A stretch of DNA of 64,000 bases, taken from contig NZ_CP040908.1 in NCBI RefSeq assembly GCF_013488205.1, forward strand, positions 3,226,001-3,290,000. Reading direction: 5' to 3'. Origin of the DNA: Empedobacter falsenii (lineage in GTDB: Bacteria > Bacteroidota > Bacteroidia > Flavobacteriales > Weeksellaceae). A program made the translations under genes and the position numbers. The notes under the pieces are model-generated. The model worked only from the letters and a program-made list of their open reading frames with translations. It ran no database searches and was not told the origin of the DNA. Positions 38,235 through 47,147 of this stretch are shown piece by piece (the stretch's first letter is position 1; each line of letters begins with the position of its first letter).

Positions 38235-38242
38235 CAAATGTA
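38235..38242 (-). promoter_or_regulatory. -7 promoter box for the AraC-family gene
   Basis: TACATTTG on the minus strand, 21 bases upstream of the ATG; no TTG at the correct distance. Confidence 0.35.
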
Positions 38243-38286
38243 ATATTTTTTCACATCTTTGAGAAAATACATTTATTCAATAAAAT

Positions 38287-39003
38287 CTACATACAATGCT
38301 CATCCATTCCATTTAGCTGAAGTGATTCTTTGGCTGGTGAGATAAAAGGTATGTTTAATTCTAATCCGCGAAGGATAAATAATACACCCAAAATAAGTGT
38401 GATAATTGGTAAGATTTTTAAGATCGTTTGACGCTGTTTCACTGATAAAAAATTACCAAATAAAACGGTTGCAAACATTAAAGGCAAGGTTCCAAGTCCG
38501 AAGAAGAACATAAACATCGCACTTTTGTAAACAGATCCTAAACCAATGGCTGCTGTAAGTGAAGCGTAAACCATTCCGCAAGGTAAAAGTCCGTTTAATA
38601 GACCAACTATATAAAGAGAGGAAGAATCTTTCTTGATTAAGAATTTACCAAGAGAGAGTTTTACTTTTATCATCAAGGCGTTTACAGGACGAAGTTGCGT
38701 AGCACCATTTTCATAGAATTTTGGAATCATGACCATAATAATCATCAAAACTCCAATCAAAATACTTAGATAATTTTGTAATCCAACAAATGAAAATGAT
38801 TCGCCAATCAATCCTAAAATTGCACCTAAAATTGTATAAGTGGTTACACGTCCTAATTGATAAGTCAAATTACGGAGTGTAAATTTTAGTTTGTTTTGAG
38901 ATTCTAATCCCAAAGATAAAGCAATAGGTCCGCACATCCCCACGCAATGCAGGGACGATGTAAGACCTATGGATAATGCTATGATAACTATTGTGAAATC
39001 CAT
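38287..39003 (-). CDS. Sulfite exporter TauE/SafE-like (DsbD/UreH-type) membrane protein
   Basis: A 238-aa inner-membrane protein with six hydrophobic helices, of the group that includes the transmembrane part of DsbD and the urease accessory protein UreH. The N-terminal HCVGMCGPIALSLGL motif carries a conserved Cys pair (C-x-x-x-C arrangement HCVGMC), a copper or redox motif; LLNGLLPCGMVYASLTAAI is typical. It is commonly the last gene of the cco cluster in Bacteroidota and is thought to support cbb3 oxidase maturation, perhaps copper delivery. It overlaps the FixH-like gene by 16 bases. Confidence 0.8.
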   Translation of the reverse strand: MDFTIVIIALSIGLTSSLHCVGMCGPIALSLGLESQNKLKFTLRNLTYQLGRVTTYTILGAILGLIGESFSFVGLQNYLSILIGVLMIIMVMIPKFYENGATQLRPVNALMIKVKLSLGKFLIKKDSSSLYIVGLLNGLLPCGMVYASLTAAIGLGSVYKSAMFMFFFGLGTLPLMFATVLFGNFLSVKQRQTILKILPIITLILGVLFILRGLELNIPFISPAKESLQLNGMDEHCM

Positions 39004-39431
39004 CGAATGGACTTTTTAATCAAATAAGTTTGATTATTTTCTTTCCAGCTTAAAGTTAATTCGTATTCTCCATCAATTAACTTAACAGATGGTACTAAAA
39101 AATTCTTTTTATCAGATAATTTGATCGGCATTTTGACATCTTTTGTTTCGTCATCATTACGCATCAAAAAAATATCTCCTTTAAAATCGGCAGCAGTAGT
39201 TGCTGGAAATTGAAATAAAAATCCATTTGCTTGTACAATAACTTCTGGTTTTTCGGCTAAAGCATTTGCACGTTTTTCAGCATTTATTTCATCCTGAAAA
39301 TGAATTTCTTTTTCGTAATAATCCTCGGTTACCATTCCGCCTGTATCTCCTGCAAAATATAACAACGATAGAATGAATATCATAAAACATCCCAAAGCAA
39401 TTGCTACATAATGTCCCCAATTTAACTTCAT
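38988..39431 (-). CDS. ccoH: FixH family protein (CcoH)
   Basis: A 147-aa single-pass membrane protein needed for cbb3 oxidase assembly. The N-terminal helix is WGHYVAIALGCFMIFILSLLYF, with the remaining part periplasmic: VTEDYYEKEIHFQDEINA matches the FixH pattern, followed by a beta-sandwich-like domain (LIDGEYELTLSWKENNQTYLIKKSI). It starts 4 bases after ccoG and overlaps the TauE/SafE-like gene by 16 bases, so ccoG-ccoH-TauE form one unit. Confidence 0.85.
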   Translation of the reverse strand: MKLNWGHYVAIALGCFMIFILSLLYFAGDTGGMVTEDYYEKEIHFQDEINAEKRANALAEKPEVIVQANGFLFQFPATTAADFKGDIFLMRNDDETKDVKMPIKLSDKKNFLVPSVKLIDGEYELTLSWKENNQTYLIKKSIRWISQ

Positions 39432-39435
39432 ATGA

Positions 39436-40917
39436 TTAATATTTGAATGGAGCTGAGAAGCTCGTTTCGTATTTATCGATTACTTTTCCTTTTTGATTGA
39501 CTAATCCAATCACTACTTTTTCTTTGTACGATTTTACTTCATCCATTGGAATTTTCAAGAAGAATTTCCCTTGGATGATTTGACCTTTTTCCATGTTCAA
39601 TTTATTTTCGCCTTCGTACATTTCTACTTTTGAGTTTTTGTGTGATAGCAATTGAACTGTTACAATTTGGTCTGCATTTGTTTTATTGTACAATGTATAC
39701 TCGAATTGATTAACGTAATATTTACCTTCTACTTTGTAATCTGTTCCAGGAACTTTAAGGTATTTAGATTCTACATCAGAACGAGAGAACAAGAAAGCTG
39801 TCATTGCTCCAATTAATAATAATAAAGCAAATGTATAAGCAGCTAATCGTTTTGTGAATTTGAATTTTTCGCCACGTTTGATATCATCTTCCGAAGCATA
39901 ACGAATCAATCCTGTTGGTAAACCGACTTTTTCCATTACTTCGTCACATGCATCAATACAAGCTGTACAGTTAACACATTCTAATTGGATTCCGTTACGA
40001 ATATCAATTCCAGTAGGACAAACAACAACACATTGACCACAGTCAATACAATCTCCTTTTCCTTCTGCTTTACGATCTTCGTTCTTTTTGAATTTTGCTC
40101 GACCAGCTGTTCCTTCACCACGTTTGAAATCGTATGTTACATTGATTGTATGCGAATCAATTAATACTCCTTGGAAACGTCCGTAAGGACAAACCAATGT
40201 ACACGCTTGTTCGCGAAACCATGCGAATACGAAATAAAACATTGCTGAGAAGAAAACTAATCCAACCAATGTTCCTACATTTTCGGCTGGTCCTTCTTTT
40301 ATAACTGCGTATAAAGCGTCAGCACCAATAATATATGCTAAGAAAACATTAGCAATAATAAATGAAATGATAGCGAAGATGGTCCATTTCAATAATTTTT
40401 TACGAATTTTTTCTTCGTCCCAATCTTGCTTATCTAATCTAATTTGTTTTGCTCTATCTCCTTCTATGGCGTATTCTATTTTTCGGAAAACCATTTCCAA
40501 GAAAATTGTTTGCGGACATACCCATCCGCAGAACAAGCGACCATAAGCCATGGTGAATAATACGATGAAAATAATTGTCGTAATCATTCCTAAAGCTAAA
40601 AGGAAGAAATCGGATGTAAAGAACGGAAATCCGAATAAGATGAATTGGCTGTGCAAAACATCAAACTTGAACAATGGATTTCCATTAGGTAATTTAAAGA
40701 AAGGCGTTAAGATTAATATTGCTAACAATACATAACTTACATACGTCCTATAGTTTGTAAACTTACCTTTTGGCTTTTTAGGATAAACCCATTTACGTTC
40801 TCCAGTTCGCTCCATGGTTCCAATGGAACTACGAACATCTTCTTTCATTTGGTTGTTATCATCCAAATAATCGTCTAAATTAAATTCATCTTTTGGGTCA
40901 GAATTTTGAACACTCAT
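39436..40917 (-). CDS. ccoG: Cytochrome c oxidase accessory protein CcoG (FixG)
   Basis: A 493-aa inner-membrane ferredoxin-like protein needed for cbb3 oxidase assembly; relatives reduce Cu(II). It has about five transmembrane segments (TYVSYVLLAILILTPFF; FLLALGMITTIIFIVLF; and others), the CGWVCPQTIFLEMVFRKIE motif, CTLVCPYGRFQ and a 2[4Fe-4S] ferredoxin region (CIDCGQCVVVCPTGIDI; CVNCTACIDACDEVM). The C-terminal 120 residues form an Ig-like domain. Preceded by a terminator-like hairpin and a -7 box, so it can be expressed separately from ccoNOQP while remaining in the same cluster. Confidence 0.95.
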   Translation of the reverse strand: MSVQNSDPKDEFNLDDYLDDNNQMKEDVRSSIGTMERTGERKWVYPKKPKGKFTNYRTYVSYVLLAILILTPFFKLPNGNPLFKFDVLHSQFILFGFPFFTSDFFLLALGMITTIIFIVLFTMAYGRLFCGWVCPQTIFLEMVFRKIEYAIEGDRAKQIRLDKQDWDEEKIRKKLLKWTIFAIISFIIANVFLAYIIGADALYAVIKEGPAENVGTLVGLVFFSAMFYFVFAWFREQACTLVCPYGRFQGVLIDSHTINVTYDFKRGEGTAGRAKFKKNEDRKAEGKGDCIDCGQCVVVCPTGIDIRNGIQLECVNCTACIDACDEVMEKVGLPTGLIRYASEDDIKRGEKFKFTKRLAAYTFALLLLIGAMTAFLFSRSDVESKYLKVPGTDYKVEGKYYVNQFEYTLYNKTNADQIVTVQLLSHKNSKVEMYEGENKLNMEKGQIIQGKFFLKIPMDEVKSYKEKVVIGLVNQKGKVIDKYETSFSAPFKY

Positions 40918-40939
40918 TTTAGTGAATTTTAAATGTATA

Positions 40940-40947
40940 CAAATTTA
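40940..40947 (-). promoter_or_regulatory. -7 promoter box for ccoG-ccoH
   Basis: TAAATTTG on the minus strand, 22 bases upstream of the ccoG ATG; the region where TTG should be is occupied by the ccoP terminator. Confidence 0.4.
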
Positions 40948-40960
40948 CGACTAAAAAAGA

Positions 40961-40988
40961 AAAGAGAGCTTATAAATAAGCTCTCTTT
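40961..40988 (-). terminator. Rho-independent terminator after ccoP
   Basis: AAAGAGAGCTTAT/ATAAGCTCTCTTT perfect 13-bp inverted repeat around AA, followed on the minus strand by TTCTTTTTTAG. Confidence 0.8.
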
Positions 40989-41020
40989 CAATATGATATT
41001 TGTTGTAATTATTTAATGAA

Positions 41021-41968
41021 TTACTTTTGTTTCCATGCTTCCATTAAGTCACCTTGAGGAGCAGCTGCACCTTCTGCAACTGTTTTCGTAGGTTCTTTTT
41101 GGTTGATGTAATAAACATAAGAAGCTACTTTCTCAATTGCTAATCCAGATAACTCTTTACGTTGACCAAATGCACGCATTTGAGGATTGTGAGGAGATCC
41201 ATTATAAACAATGTGATAGATATTTTTGAACAAACTATCTTCTACATGATTCACCCAGTAATCATCAGTTAAGTTTGGTCCAATACCTCCTTTACCACCT
41301 TCCATGTGACATTGAGTACAGTTTTGCTCAAAGATTTTTTTACCTTGTTCTACGATTGCAGGATCGTTAGATTTGTTTACAGCTCCTGTGATATCAATAT
41401 CATTTGCAACTGCCCAAATACTATCTTGCGCATCTTTGTAAACCATTTCTTCTTCGTATTCTTTGTCCATGTGAGCAAAGTCTGTGAAGCTATATGCCAT
41501 TACGTAAACTACCATAAATACTACACCAAAGTAGAATAATGATAACCACCATTGTGGTAAAGCGTTGTCTAACTCTTTGATTCCGTCAAAACCGTGATCT
41601 AAGATAATAGATTCTTCTTCTTCGTCTGATTGTTTTTTACCAGCACTACTGAACAATCTTTTGAAGTAACCTATTTTACCATCTTCTAAATATTTAGCTT
41701 GTTCTTCTTCAGATAATCTTTTAAATTTCTCTGCTTCAACAACTTTGTTTAAAGCATTGATGATTAAAAGCATCACGATTGCAACTGCTAATACTGCCCA
41801 GAAAATTCCTTGTGCAAACACATGTTTCAAGTGCTCCAATAAATTGTGCATCATTCCTTGAAAACCTGGTTCTGGCACTACATCTACTGGCGTCACCATT
41901 GTAAACGCTAAGATTACTGCTAATAGCGTTAATGGAATAAATATATAAGCCGGGGTACGTTGTCTCAT
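41021..41968 (-). CDS. ccoP: cbb3-type cytochrome c oxidase, subunit CcoP
   Basis: A 315-aa membrane-anchored c-type cytochrome subunit that brings electrons to the CcoN catalytic subunit. Two N-terminal helices (IFIPLTLLAVILAFTMV; GIFWAVLAVAIVMLLII) and a third (LSLFYFGVVFMVVYVMAYS) precede one cytochrome c domain with CTQCH (217-221) and the distal Met in NPQMRAFG. Proteobacterial CcoP has two heme-binding domains; here only one is visible. The N-terminus overlaps ccoQ by 4 bases; the operon is closed by a perfect 13-bp hairpin. Confidence 0.93.
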   Translation of the reverse strand: MRQRTPAYIFIPLTLLAVILAFTMVTPVDVVPEPGFQGMMHNLLEHLKHVFAQGIFWAVLAVAIVMLLIINALNKVVEAEKFKRLSEEEQAKYLEDGKIGYFKRLFSSAGKKQSDEEEESIILDHGFDGIKELDNALPQWWLSLFYFGVVFMVVYVMAYSFTDFAHMDKEYEEEMVYKDAQDSIWAVANDIDITGAVNKSNDPAIVEQGKKIFEQNCTQCHMEGGKGGIGPNLTDDYWVNHVEDSLFKNIYHIVYNGSPHNPQMRAFGQRKELSGLAIEKVASYVYYINQKEPTKTVAEGAAAPQGDLMEAWKQK

Positions 41969-42165
41969 TTTGTATTATTTTTTTCGTTCTCTTCTGGTTC
42001 TAAATCTAAAGCTGCTGACTCGCTGTCTTTGTAAAACTCTTTTGGTTTTTTCATAACCTTAACAAAAATCGTCACAAAGACTGCTATAAATCCTATTAGG
42101 ATTAATGTCTGCAATAAAGATGCATACTCATACTGAGAAAGGAATTCTTTATAATATTTTAACAT
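41965..42165 (-). CDS. ccoQ: cbb3 oxidase small subunit CcoQ
   Basis: A 66-aa single-pass membrane subunit that stabilises the cbb3 complex. The helix is LLQTLILIGFIAVFVTIFVKVM; the tail is acidic (DSESAALDLEPEENEKN). It overlaps ccoP by 4 bases (ATGA) and ccoNO by one base, so translation of the three is coupled. Confidence 0.85.
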   Translation of the reverse strand: MLKYYKEFLSQYEYASLLQTLILIGFIAVFVTIFVKVMKKPKEFYKDSESAALDLEPEENEKNNTK

Positions 42166-44432
42166 TAGTTACTTGCTGTCTCTACTTGTTCAGCTTTGAT
42201 ATCTGTTCCTAAACGTTGTAAATATGCGATTAACGCTGTAATCTCACGATCTCTTAACGGAACAAACTCTTTACCTTGTTGTTTAGCTTCTGCTTCTTTT
42301 TTCGCATATAACTCTTTCAAGTCAGACGCATCTTTAAAGATAGTTTGCTCGATTGCTAAAGCTTGTTTGTTCATAGAAACTTGCATACTGTCAAAATCTT
42401 CTTGTTGATAAGGAACACCTAATGCAACCATTGATTTCATTTTATCACGCGTTAATTCACGGTCTAATTTATTATCAATTAACCAAGGGTAACGTGGCAT
42501 GATAGAACCATCTGATGTAGAACGTGGATTCCACATGTGTTTGTAATGCCAAGCGTCTGGGTTTTTACCTCCTTCGCGGTGTAAGTCTGGACCAGTTCTT
42601 TTAGAACCCCATAAGAATGGGTGATCGTAAACAAATTCTCCTGCTTTAGAGTATTCACCATAACGTTTTACTTCGTCACGGAACGGACGAACCATTTGTG
42701 TGTGACAAGCATTACATCCTTCACGAATATATAAATCACGTCCTTCTAATTCTAACGGAGTATAAGGTTTGATACTTGCGATTGTAGGTACGTTTGATTT
42801 TACTACGATTGTAGGAACAATCTCTACTAAACCACCAACAGCTAAAGTTAATACTGCTCCAATTGTCATTACCAATGGAGTTCTCTCAATCCAAGAGTGA
42901 ACACCTTCTCCTTGTGCACGTGTAGAAGCTTTTGGTGCTAAAGCTGGTGCCTCTGCTTCCTCGTTTGCAACAAAGTGTCCAGATTTTACAGTTTTCCAAA
43001 CATTGATAATCATTAAGATTGATCCTAATAAATACAATGTTCCACCAAATGCACGTAATGGATATAACCATTTTTTAAGAATAGTAACCGTTTGTAAGAA
43101 GTTACCATATTCTAATGTTCCGTCTGCTGCGAATTGTTTCCACATTAAACCTTGTGTCCATCCTGCAACATACATAGGAATTACCCAGAATAAGATACCG
43201 AAAGTACCAATCCAGAAGTGAGCATTAGCCATCTTAACAGATGCTAATTTTGTATTGAATAATTTTGGTGCTAAGTAATAGATCATACCAAATGCGATAA
43301 ATCCATTCCATCCTAAAGTACCTACGTGTACGTGAGCAGGAACCCAGTCTGTAAAGTGACCAATTTTATTCAATGTTTTTGTTGCTAACATTGGACCTTC
43401 AAAAGTAGCCATACCATAACAAGTTAAGGCAACTACGAAGAATTTCAAAATAGGATTTTCTCTTACTTTATCCCATGCACCACGTAATGTTAATAAACCA
43501 TTTAACATACCTCCCCAAGATGGAGCGATTAACATGATAGAGAAACCTGTTCCTAAAGCTTGCGCCCAACCTGGTAATGCTGTATAAAGCAAGTGGTGAG
43601 GACCAGCCCAAATATAAATGAAGATTAATGACCAGAAGTGGATAATAGATAATTTGTATGAGAATACAGGTCTATTAGCTGCTTTTGGTACAAAGTAATA
43701 CATTAATCCTAAGATAGGTGTCGTTAAGAAGAATGCTACGGCGTTGTGCCCATACCACCATTGTACTAACGCATCTTGAACTCCAGAATATAAAGAGTAC
43801 GATTTTGGAGCTGTTAAACTAAATGTTACTGGGATTTCTAAATTGTTAAACACATGTAACATTGTAATTGCTGCCCAAGTTCCGATATAGAACCAAATTG
43901 CAACGTACAAGTGACGTACACGACGCTTAGCAATCGTTAAGAACATTTGTGCTCCAAACAATACCCAAACTAACGCGATTAAAATATCAATTGGCCATTC
44001 ATGCTCAGCATACTCTTTAGAAGTGTTGTATCCTAAGATAAATGTTACAAATGATAATACAATAAATAATTGCCATCCCCAGAAAACGATCCAGCTTAAA
44101 ACATCGCTGTACATTCTGGTTTTCAACAACCTTTGCATTGAATAATAAGCTCCAGTAAAGAAAGAGTTCCCAACAAAGGCGAATACCGCAAATGTTGTGT
44201 GAATCATTCTTAATCTACCAAAACCAAGTTTTCCTTGCGAATTGATTAATCCTTGAATGTTTCCTCCAATTGTTCCATCATCCGATCCGAAGATGTATTC
44301 TGGTAACGTAGGAAAAAACAACAAAGTTGCAACCAATACTCCAAAGAAAAATGCCATAACTGCCCAAAACAATGTGGCATAAAGGAAATACTTTACGATC
44401 TTATTGTCGTAACTAAAAGTCTGCATTTGCAT
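42165..44432 (-). CDS. ccoNO: Fused cbb3 oxidase catalytic subunit CcoN-CcoO
   Basis: A 755-aa fusion of the heme-copper catalytic subunit and the monoheme cytochrome subunit. Residues about 15-470 contain 12 transmembrane helices with metal-ligand motifs such as WWYGHNAVAFFLTTP, IYIWAGPHHLLYTALP, HVHVGTLGWNGFI and MIHTTFAVFAFVGN. A linker with a further helix (MTIGAVLTLAVGGLVEIVP) leads to CcoO with heme motif CNACH near residues 573-577 and SIMPRYPWLI. The fusion is normal in Bacteroidota. It shares one base with ccoS and one with ccoQ. Confidence 0.96.
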   Translation of the reverse strand: MQMQTFSYDNKIVKYFLYATLFWAVMAFFFGVLVATLLFFPTLPEYIFGSDDGTIGGNIQGLINSQGKLGFGRLRMIHTTFAVFAFVGNSFFTGAYYSMQRLLKTRMYSDVLSWIVFWGWQLFIVLSFVTFILGYNTSKEYAEHEWPIDILIALVWVLFGAQMFLTIAKRRVRHLYVAIWFYIGTWAAITMLHVFNNLEIPVTFSLTAPKSYSLYSGVQDALVQWWYGHNAVAFFLTTPILGLMYYFVPKAANRPVFSYKLSIIHFWSLIFIYIWAGPHHLLYTALPGWAQALGTGFSIMLIAPSWGGMLNGLLTLRGAWDKVRENPILKFFVVALTCYGMATFEGPMLATKTLNKIGHFTDWVPAHVHVGTLGWNGFIAFGMIYYLAPKLFNTKLASVKMANAHFWIGTFGILFWVIPMYVAGWTQGLMWKQFAADGTLEYGNFLQTVTILKKWLYPLRAFGGTLYLLGSILMIINVWKTVKSGHFVANEEAEAPALAPKASTRAQGEGVHSWIERTPLVMTIGAVLTLAVGGLVEIVPTIVVKSNVPTIASIKPYTPLELEGRDLYIREGCNACHTQMVRPFRDEVKRYGEYSKAGEFVYDHPFLWGSKRTGPDLHREGGKNPDAWHYKHMWNPRSTSDGSIMPRYPWLIDNKLDRELTRDKMKSMVALGVPYQQEDFDSMQVSMNKQALAIEQTIFKDASDLKELYAKKEAEAKQQGKEFVPLRDREITALIAYLQRLGTDIKAEQVETASN

Positions 44433-44596
44433 TATGAGTCGATTTTATCTTGTGTTTTTTTATCATCTTTTAACATTCTCACCGCTGGAGATTCGTCTTC
44501 GTCAAACTGCCCTTTCTTGTACCCTAAAAAGAATAAAAGAAGGAAAATTGCCCCCAAAGAGACACTAACTAATATCATTAATAATAATATCCCCAT
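44432..44596 (-). CDS. ccoS: cbb3 oxidase maturation protein CcoS
   Basis: A 54-aa gene (MGILLLMILVSVSLGAIFLL.. continuing LFFLGYKKGQFDEDESPAVR and ending KIDS). One N-terminal transmembrane helix precedes the CcoS hallmark GQFDEDESPAVRML. It is needed for insertion of heme and copper in the oxidase. Its stop overlaps the ccoNO ATG by one base (TAATG). A strong promoter lies immediately upstream, with the -7 box only 7 bases from the ATG. Confidence 0.9.
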   Translation of the reverse strand: MGILLLMILVSVSLGAIFLLLFFLGYKKGQFDEDESPAVRMLKDDKKTQDKIDS

Positions 44597-44603
44597 AGCT
44601 CCA

Positions 44604-44635
44604 CAAAATTACAAAGCCCTAAGTTCTTATCACAA
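44604..44635 (-). promoter_or_regulatory. Bacteroidota-type promoter for ccoS-ccoNO-ccoQ-ccoP
   Basis: TTG (complement of 44633-44635), 21-base spacer, TAATTTTG (44604-44611) on the minus strand. ATCA-CAA-TGAT (44629-44639) forms a short palindrome centred on the -33 element. The ccoS ATG is 8 bases below the box, so the leader is minimal. Confidence 0.65.
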
Positions 44636-44675
44636 TGATTTTGGTCAGAGCAGTATGTATAACTCTAATTTAAAA

Positions 44676-47072
44676 TCAATCTAAATTCCATTTTGTTAAT
44701 TTATCCGCAATTCGGGTACTTGCCGTTGCAAAAATTAACACTGAAATAGAACTTATTGGCATTAATATAGCCGCTACAACTGGCTGTAAATAACCAGAAA
44801 CAGCAAAACTAAGCCCAACAATATTATACAAGAAACTGATGAAAAAAGCAATTTTTACAAATTTCATCGTAGTCTTCGATAACTTTAAGAAATTTGGAAT
44901 TGCAGAAAAACTTTTTGCATCCAAAATTCCATCACACGAAGGTGAAAAACTGTTAATATCCTCAGAAATAGAGATTCCAACTGTACTTTGTTTCAAAGCT
45001 CCAGCATCATTCAATCCATCTCCAAGCATCATCACTTTCTTCCCATCTTGTTCCAATTGTTTGATGTATTCTAACTTATCAGTTGGCGATTGATTAAAAA
45101 TCAATTTTGCATTTGTTGGAAAAATAGTTTCTAAATATTCTTTTTCAGAATCATTATCCCCAGACAAAACGTGTAACTGATAAGCATCCAATTCTTTCAA
45201 TAAACGATCTAAACCTTTTCTATATCGATTGGTGTAAACAAATTTACCAAAAACTTCTTCATTAATTGATATAAATACTTGAGATTGATTTAAAGTATTT
45301 TCATTAAAAATAGCATTCGTAAAACTTCTCGAACCAACTTTTATTTGATATCCATCTACATCAGCTTGCTGACCTTTACCTACAATCTCTTCGTAATTAG
45401 AAATCGGTAAATGATCATCAACCGTCAACTTCTTATATAATGTACGACTTAACGGGTGATTAGAGTTTCTAATCAATGCTTTCACCAATTGCTTTTGATA
45501 CTCAGAAAGTTCTTTCCCTTCATATTGCACTTGCGCTTCATCACTTTCCGTAATTGTACCAGTTTTATCAAAAACTACATCTGTAATTTTTTCCATTCTT
45601 TCGACTGTAGATGTATTTTTTACATAGAATTTCTTATTACCGAAAATACGCATCATGTGTCCCAAAATAAACGGAGAAGACAAACCTAACGCACAAGGGC
45701 AAGCGATAATTAAGATTGATGTAACAACTTCTAATATTTTTGAAGAATCGTGGAAATACCAATAAACAGCAGAAATTGCTGTAATAATAAGGATGATTAA
45801 TGTGAAATAATGACTGATTTTATTCGTCAAAGCATTCAACTCAGATTCTTCTTTCTGGAAAGCATCATTGTTCCATAATTGGGTTAAATAACTTTGATTA
45901 ACATCCGAAATAATTTCCAACTCAATTGCATGACCAGATTGTTTTCCTCCAGCAAATATTTTATCTCCAGCTTTTTTCTGAATCAAGCGAGATTCTCCCG
46001 TCACAAACGAGTTATCAATCATCGCTTCACCTTTCATCAAAATAGCATCGGCTGGAATAATTTCTTCATTTCTAATTAAAATTCGATCACCTTTTTTCAA
46101 ATCAGCTAACAAAATTGGTTGTTCGTAACCATTTTCTAATTTCGCAACTGCAATTGGATAAAACGATTTGTAATCTCGATCAAATGCCAACGCTTGCATT
46201 GTTTGTTGCTGAAACCATTTCCCTGTCAACATCAAAAATAGAAGCATCGCTAATGTATCAAAGTAACCTGGCGAAATATCGAAAATGATATCATAGGTCG
46301 ATTTGAACATAATCACAATAATTCCTAACGCAATAGGTACATCGATATTGATATATTTATTTTTCAGACCTTGCCAAGCCGAAACAAAATAATCGGTAGA
46401 TGAATAAAAGAAAACAGGCAACGATAACGCGAACATTGTCCAACGGAAATATCCTTTGTTTTGATCTAACCATTGTTCTTTTACATTACCAAAAACTTCG
46501 ACATATTCTGGAAACGATAAAAGCATAATATTCCCAAAACAGAATCCTGCAATTACCAATTTGCTCACCAAAGAACGATCGACTTTACTTTTTTTCTTTT
46601 TGTCTAATGTTTTTAGATTAATCGAAGGTTTATAGCCTAAATTTGTAATAAATCTTGCCAAATCACCTAATTTCAAATCCGCATCACGATACGTAATCTG
46701 AACAGTTTTTTGCGTAAAATTGACATTAGAAGATATAATATTTGGATTAATCGTATCCAAACTTTCTAACAACCAAACACACGAAGTACAGTGCATTACA
46801 GGCACGTAAAAGGAGACAACTGTAACGCCGTCATCTGAAAAATCGACAACTTTATCAAAGATTTCTTTTGTGTTTAAGAAATCAAATTGATGATTACTTT
46901 TTCCATCAGGACGCAAACCTGCATTACGATTAAGGTCGTAATAATCTTTTAGATTATTTACGTTTAAAATCTCGTAAACCGTTTTACAACCCTGACAACA
47001 AAAATCCTTTTCATCGAACTGAATAACCTCTTCTTCAATTCGTTGACCACAGTGAAAACAATTCTCTTCCAT
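44676..47072 (-). CDS. ccoI: Copper-translocating P-type ATPase CcoI
   Basis: A 798-aa inner-membrane P1B ATPase that exports copper for cbb3 oxidase assembly. It begins with a Cys-rich metal-binding region (ENCFHCGQRIEEEVIQFDEKD, FCCQGCKTVYEI) and an HMA-type motif CTSCVWLLE. The transmembrane domain includes the ion-binding CPC in ACPCALGLSS. The ATPase core has FVTGESRL, DKTGTITESD and GDGLNDAGALKQS. Its position beside ccoS and the Crp/Fnr gene supports CcoI rather than a detoxifying CopA. It has a -7 box very close to the start and is divergent from the regulator gene. Confidence 0.94.
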   Translation of the reverse strand: MEENCFHCGQRIEEEVIQFDEKDFCCQGCKTVYEILNVNNLKDYYDLNRNAGLRPDGKSNHQFDFLNTKEIFDKVVDFSDDGVTVVSFYVPVMHCTSCVWLLESLDTINPNIISSNVNFTQKTVQITYRDADLKLGDLARFITNLGYKPSINLKTLDKKKKSKVDRSLVSKLVIAGFCFGNIMLLSFPEYVEVFGNVKEQWLDQNKGYFRWTMFALSLPVFFYSSTDYFVSAWQGLKNKYINIDVPIALGIIVIMFKSTYDIIFDISPGYFDTLAMLLFLMLTGKWFQQQTMQALAFDRDYKSFYPIAVAKLENGYEQPILLADLKKGDRILIRNEEIIPADAILMKGEAMIDNSFVTGESRLIQKKAGDKIFAGGKQSGHAIELEIISDVNQSYLTQLWNNDAFQKEESELNALTNKISHYFTLIILIITAISAVYWYFHDSSKILEVVTSILIIACPCALGLSSPFILGHMMRIFGNKKFYVKNTSTVERMEKITDVVFDKTGTITESDEAQVQYEGKELSEYQKQLVKALIRNSNHPLSRTLYKKLTVDDHLPISNYEEIVGKGQQADVDGYQIKVGSRSFTNAIFNENTLNQSQVFISINEEVFGKFVYTNRYRKGLDRLLKELDAYQLHVLSGDNDSEKEYLETIFPTNAKLIFNQSPTDKLEYIKQLEQDGKKVMMLGDGLNDAGALKQSTVGISISEDINSFSPSCDGILDAKSFSAIPNFLKLSKTTMKFVKIAFFISFLYNIVGLSFAVSGYLQPVVAAILMPISSISVLIFATASTRIADKLTKWNLD

Positions 47073-47081
47073 ACTATTTTA

Positions 47082-47089
47082 CAAAATTA
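47082..47089 (-). promoter_or_regulatory. -7 promoter box for ccoI
   Basis: TAATTTTG on the minus strand, identical to the ccoS box, 9 bases before the ccoI ATG. No TTG at the right spacing. Confidence 0.4.
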
Positions 47090-47106
47090 CTTTCCTTTTA
47101 TCAGAA

Positions 47107-47116
47107 TTAACGTTAA
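47107..47116. promoter_or_regulatory. Palindrome TTAACGTTAA in the ccoI/regulator gap
   Basis: A perfect 10-bp palindrome that overlaps the -7 box of the divergent Crp/Fnr gene (47114-47121); a possible operator for the regulator or its partner gene. Confidence 0.35.
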
Positions 47117-47121
47117 CTTTG
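47114..47121 (+). promoter_or_regulatory. -7 promoter box for the Crp/Fnr gene
   Basis: TAACTTTG on the plus strand, 26 bases before the ATG; no TTG at the right distance. Confidence 0.45.
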
Positions 47122-47147
47122 TATGAATTAAGTCATAACAACAAGAT

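Noticed and set aside
42886-43221. Small frames on both strands inside ccoNO
   Set aside because: Shadows of the oxidase gene; no start signal and no family resemblance.
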